From: Planomicrobium sp. Y74
Lineage (GTDB): Bacteria; Bacillota; Bacilli; Bacillales_A; Planococcaceae
Direction: 5' to 3'
DNA: 64,000 bases
Assembly (NCBI RefSeq): GCF_003668635.1
Contig: NZ_RCWH01000004.1
Coordinates: 248,001 to 312,000 of the forward strand
The notes under the pieces are model-generated. The model searched no databases. It had not been told where the DNA came from and was given only the letters and a program-made list of their open reading frames with translations. The translations under genes and the position numbers were made by a program. The stretch's first letter is position 1. The number at the start of each line of letters is the position of its first letter. Below are positions 61,988 to 64,000 of this stretch, piece by piece.

Positions 61988-62902
61988 CTAGTACCTTAAA
62001 GCTGCAATCGACTTGCTGACTTTTACTTTATCCAGATTATATCCTTTGCTTTTCAAATAATAGTCTACGCCTTTTTTGGCCACATCAATATTGTTTTTCG
62101 GACCGATGGTTACGTGGCAAATCGGTAAAATATCCCCCAGCTCCACAGCGATAAATGGAATGATGATTCCGTGCCGGGCACGAAACTCTACATTCACCCG
62201 GCTTTCTTTCCGTATAACAGCAGCCAGCCGGTACTCTTCTTCGCTTTTAAAAGCCGGATTTTTAAAAAAAGTAGCACAAGCTGCAAGCAGAATATTGAAA
62301 TATTCTTCAAAGACAATGTCACTTTCCTGTTTTTCCTGTCTATTGGACAGTTCATAAGCATCCCGTAAAGAGTCTTTCAAAAACTCCTCTTGTTCCTCTT
62401 CCTGATAGAGAACGTATCCGTGGATGCCATTGATGGTTTTCAAGATCTTTTCGCCTTTTCCGACAAGATCTTCCGCTTCAAATCCGATATTGTACCCATC
62501 ACCTTGAGCATAGTTATACCAAAGAGCCAGAGAATCTTTATTATGGGACAATGAAAATACATAGACTTCCAGCCCATCTTCATCAATATCATTCAAGAAT
62601 CCATTCATGCAGTCTTCAAATTTCCGAATATAATGATGCCAGGCTTCAGCACTGTCCGCATCCTTCAGATGGGAAACGGACTTCTTCAGGATTTCCGAGA
62701 AATAAACCATTTCGCTTGAGTCATTGAGAAAATCCGCTTTGCTCATCCAAATCTTCCGGCTCTCCACCATGCCCATCAAGCTGGTGAGGCTGGTGTAGTG
62801 GTAGAGAACCTCATTGGGATTGTCTTTATTCTGGATTCGCTTTGAAAAAGCAGTGGCAAATAGATGTTGAAGTTCAGCGGGCAACTTAGCAGTCGGCAAC
62901 AA
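61988..62902 (-). CDS. DUF2971-family protein
   Basis: 304 aa from a TTG start (AAAGGGGG lies 10 nt upstream). LYHYTSLTSLMGMVESRKIWMSKADFLNDSSEM is the DUF2971 hallmark, followed by VYVFSLSHNKDSLALWYNYAQGDGYNIGFE. No signal peptide. Function unknown; such genes are sporadic and sometimes found in defence islands, but no partner gene is seen here. Repeat A copy 6 lies between it and the upstream AIM24 gene. Confidence 0.83.
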   Translation of the reverse strand: MLPTAKLPAELQHLFATAFSKRIQNKDNPNEVLYHYTSLTSLMGMVESRKIWMSKADFLNDSSEMVYFSEILKKSVSHLKDADSAEAWHHYIRKFEDCMNGFLNDIDEDGLEVYVFSLSHNKDSLALWYNYAQGDGYNIGFEAEDLVGKGEKILKTINGIHGYVLYQEEEQEEFLKDSLRDAYELSNRQEKQESDIVFEEYFNILLAACATFFKNPAFKSEEEYRLAAVIRKESRVNVEFRARHGIIIPFIAVELGDILPICHVTIGPKNNIDVAKKGVDYYLKSKGYNLDKVKVSKSIAALRY

Positions 62903-62948
62903 TAGGAGACCCCCTTTCCTTGAACGGAGAATGCCATGCGTTTTCTAT

Positions 62949-63131
62949 TGTCAAGACTCCAGCGCTTTTCGGAGCTACAAGAGCGCTTACGCTTTTCTAT
63001 TGTCCAGTCTCCAACGGCCAACCCCTTATTGCTCCTGCATCGCTGCGCTAGCTTCGTCGCAAAGAGATGGCCCAAATTCCATTTGTTCCATCTCTTGCCT
63101 TTCAGAGCTAAACGGGCGCTTACTCTTTTCT
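62949..63131 (-). repeat. Structured repeat A, copy 6, with nested element D and a short second unit
   Basis: On the minus strand AGAAAAGAG begins at 63131, 35 nt after the AIM24 stop, and GGAGACTGGACA ends at 63001. D hairpin (63095-63063) and D core (63065-63030) are inside. A second 50-nt unit, AGAAAAGCG...GGAGTCTTGACA (62998-62949), holds an AGCGCT/AGCGCT helix. Same sense as the upstream gene. Confidence 0.87.
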
Positions 63132-63166
63132 ATATCTATTCCCCATTCAAGAATCTGGAAACCGGA

Positions 63167-63865
63167 TCAGGAAGATCCGTTGGAAACTGTGTAAACTTCT
63201 TCAAAAGGCTGGACGATGACAAAACCGTCCCCCTGAAACTCCATCTGGATCGATTCGCCGCTGCCCCGTCCGATAAAGGTGCGGAAGCTGACATCTGTTC
63301 GGAATTCCGGTGTCAGGTTGCCGGACCATGCCACTGTTGCATTCGGATCAGTGATTACTGGCTGCCCCGGTTTCACCAATAACGTCAGCGGCTCGTAATG
63401 CGAGGTAATGGCGACACGCCCTTTGCCTTTCAATGTAACGTTGAACAAACCGCCAGCCATCATACCCGCCACTTTTCGCATTAATTTTATTTCCCATTCA
63501 ATTCCCGGTTCGAAAGCGAGAAGATCGTTGCCGTTTACCGTAATCGTTTCATTGTTCAATTCAAAAATCGTGATTTTCTTCCCCTGATCCGCGAGATACA
63601 AGCGGCCTTGCCCATTCGCTTTCATCAAGGAGGTGCCTTCCCCCGTCAGTGCTTTTTTGAACATCGTGCCGAGGCCATGTTCCATGACGCCTTCCCGCGC
63701 GAATTTAATCTGCCCCGTGTAGGAAATCATCGATCCGGTTTTTGCCCATACCAGCCCATCGAGATTCACTTCCAGAATTCTTTCCGTCTCCAGCTCGAAA
63801 TAATCGTTTTCACGTTCGTCCTGCCGCGTCTTTTCGATAAACTCCCTGATTGTGTAATTACTCAT
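63167..63865 (-). CDS. AIM24-family protein
   Basis: 232 aa, all-beta: YFELETERILEVNLDGLVWAKTGSMISYTGQIKFAREG, then RLYLADQGKKITIFELNNETITVNGNDLLAFE, ending GEGFVIVQP-like GDGFVIVQPFEEV. Matches AIM24/TIGR00266 proteins, which form multimeric beta barrels; role unknown in bacteria. AATGGAGG precedes the ATG. Confidence 0.87.
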   Translation of the reverse strand: MSNYTIREFIEKTRQDERENDYFELETERILEVNLDGLVWAKTGSMISYTGQIKFAREGVMEHGLGTMFKKALTGEGTSLMKANGQGRLYLADQGKKITIFELNNETITVNGNDLLAFEPGIEWEIKLMRKVAGMMAGGLFNVTLKGKGRVAITSHYEPLTLLVKPGQPVITDPNATVAWSGNLTPEFRTDVSFRTFIGRGSGESIQMEFQGDGFVIVQPFEEVYTVSNGSS

Positions 63866-64000
63866 TCCAATTCCTCCATTCTTTTCCTTATTATACGGTT
63901 AACAGATTACAGAAGTTTCATCGCGGATAAAACCGTTCCATCGATTCCGCAAAGTTTTCGCTTTTCAATTGATATAATGTAAAATAGCTTATTATAAGAA
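63866..64000. other. Window end, nothing assigned
   Basis: 135 nt with AT-rich upstream sequence of the AIM24 gene; no further gene or motif is supported. Confidence 0.5.

Overview
The window comes from a low-to-moderate GC Gram-positive bacterium of the order Bacillales, most likely a Planococcaceae member (Planococcus/Sporosarcina type). This is inferred from gene content: xpt-pbuX behind a guanine riboswitch, CoaW-type pantothenate kinase, YvbH-, YuxK-, YteA-, YkgA- and YurQ-like proteins, BmrA, ActP/YjcH, a CYP152 peroxygenase, strong AGGAGG-type ribosome binding sites and U-rich intrinsic terminators. No rRNA, tRNA, CRISPR array, prophage or intact transposase was seen. It reads as ordinary chromosome with housekeeping and accessory metabolic genes.

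Layout. 1-2.1 kb: purine salvage (pbuX, xpt, guanine riboswitch). 2.3-10.5 kb: MFS transporter, PH-domain protein, a membrane-anchored PQQ dehydrogenase fused to cytochrome c, a frameshifted DUF4139 gene, a 23-residue-repeat protein and a hotdog thioesterase. 10.6-18.1 kb: LysM/NlpC endopeptidase with a WalR-type box, katA with a PerR-type box, protoporphyrinogen oxidase, nitroreductase, coaW and an intracellular subtilisin. 18.2-25.1 kb: acetate symporter pair (with a coupled 19-codon ORF), the fetAB exporter, ferritin, and ribA-ribD with a nucleotidase; two Fur/PerR-like palindromes lie between ferritin and ribA. 25.2-42 kb: small conserved proteins, thioredoxin-reductase-like enzyme, hisC, SurA-like lipoprotein, DDAH-like hydrolase, a sugar ABC importer without its ATPase, a broken membrane-protein gene, and two SleB-like hydrolases around a thioesterase. 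42-53 kb: Fn3-like/DUF3238 protein, DCC protein, APH-family kinase, CYP152 P450, CDF zinc exporter, preQ1 riboswitch with queF and a queuosine-precursor transporter, and tandem EEP nucleases. 52.7-64 kb: TipAS-type MerR regulator with a typical 19-bp-spacer operator, BmrA, GNAT, fosmidomycin-type MFS, rRNA methyltransferase, two SpoIIAA-like proteins, brnQ with a CodY-like box, DUF2971 and AIM24 proteins.

The most unusual feature is a set of structured intergenic repeats. Element A (about 120 bp, AGAAAAGCG...TCTGGACA) occurs at six loci. In all six it begins at or within 35 nt after a stop codon, in the sense of the upstream gene, and often just before the intrinsic terminator. The copies differ by paired substitutions that preserve helices, and one locus carries a five-unit array. 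Other repeat families (an 86-bp block B, an element C with terminal inverted repeats around GCAAAACAGC, and a hairpin-plus-core D) are nested with or next to element A. Together they look like mobile or amplified 3'-UTR structured RNA modules. This is the best candidate here for something undescribed.
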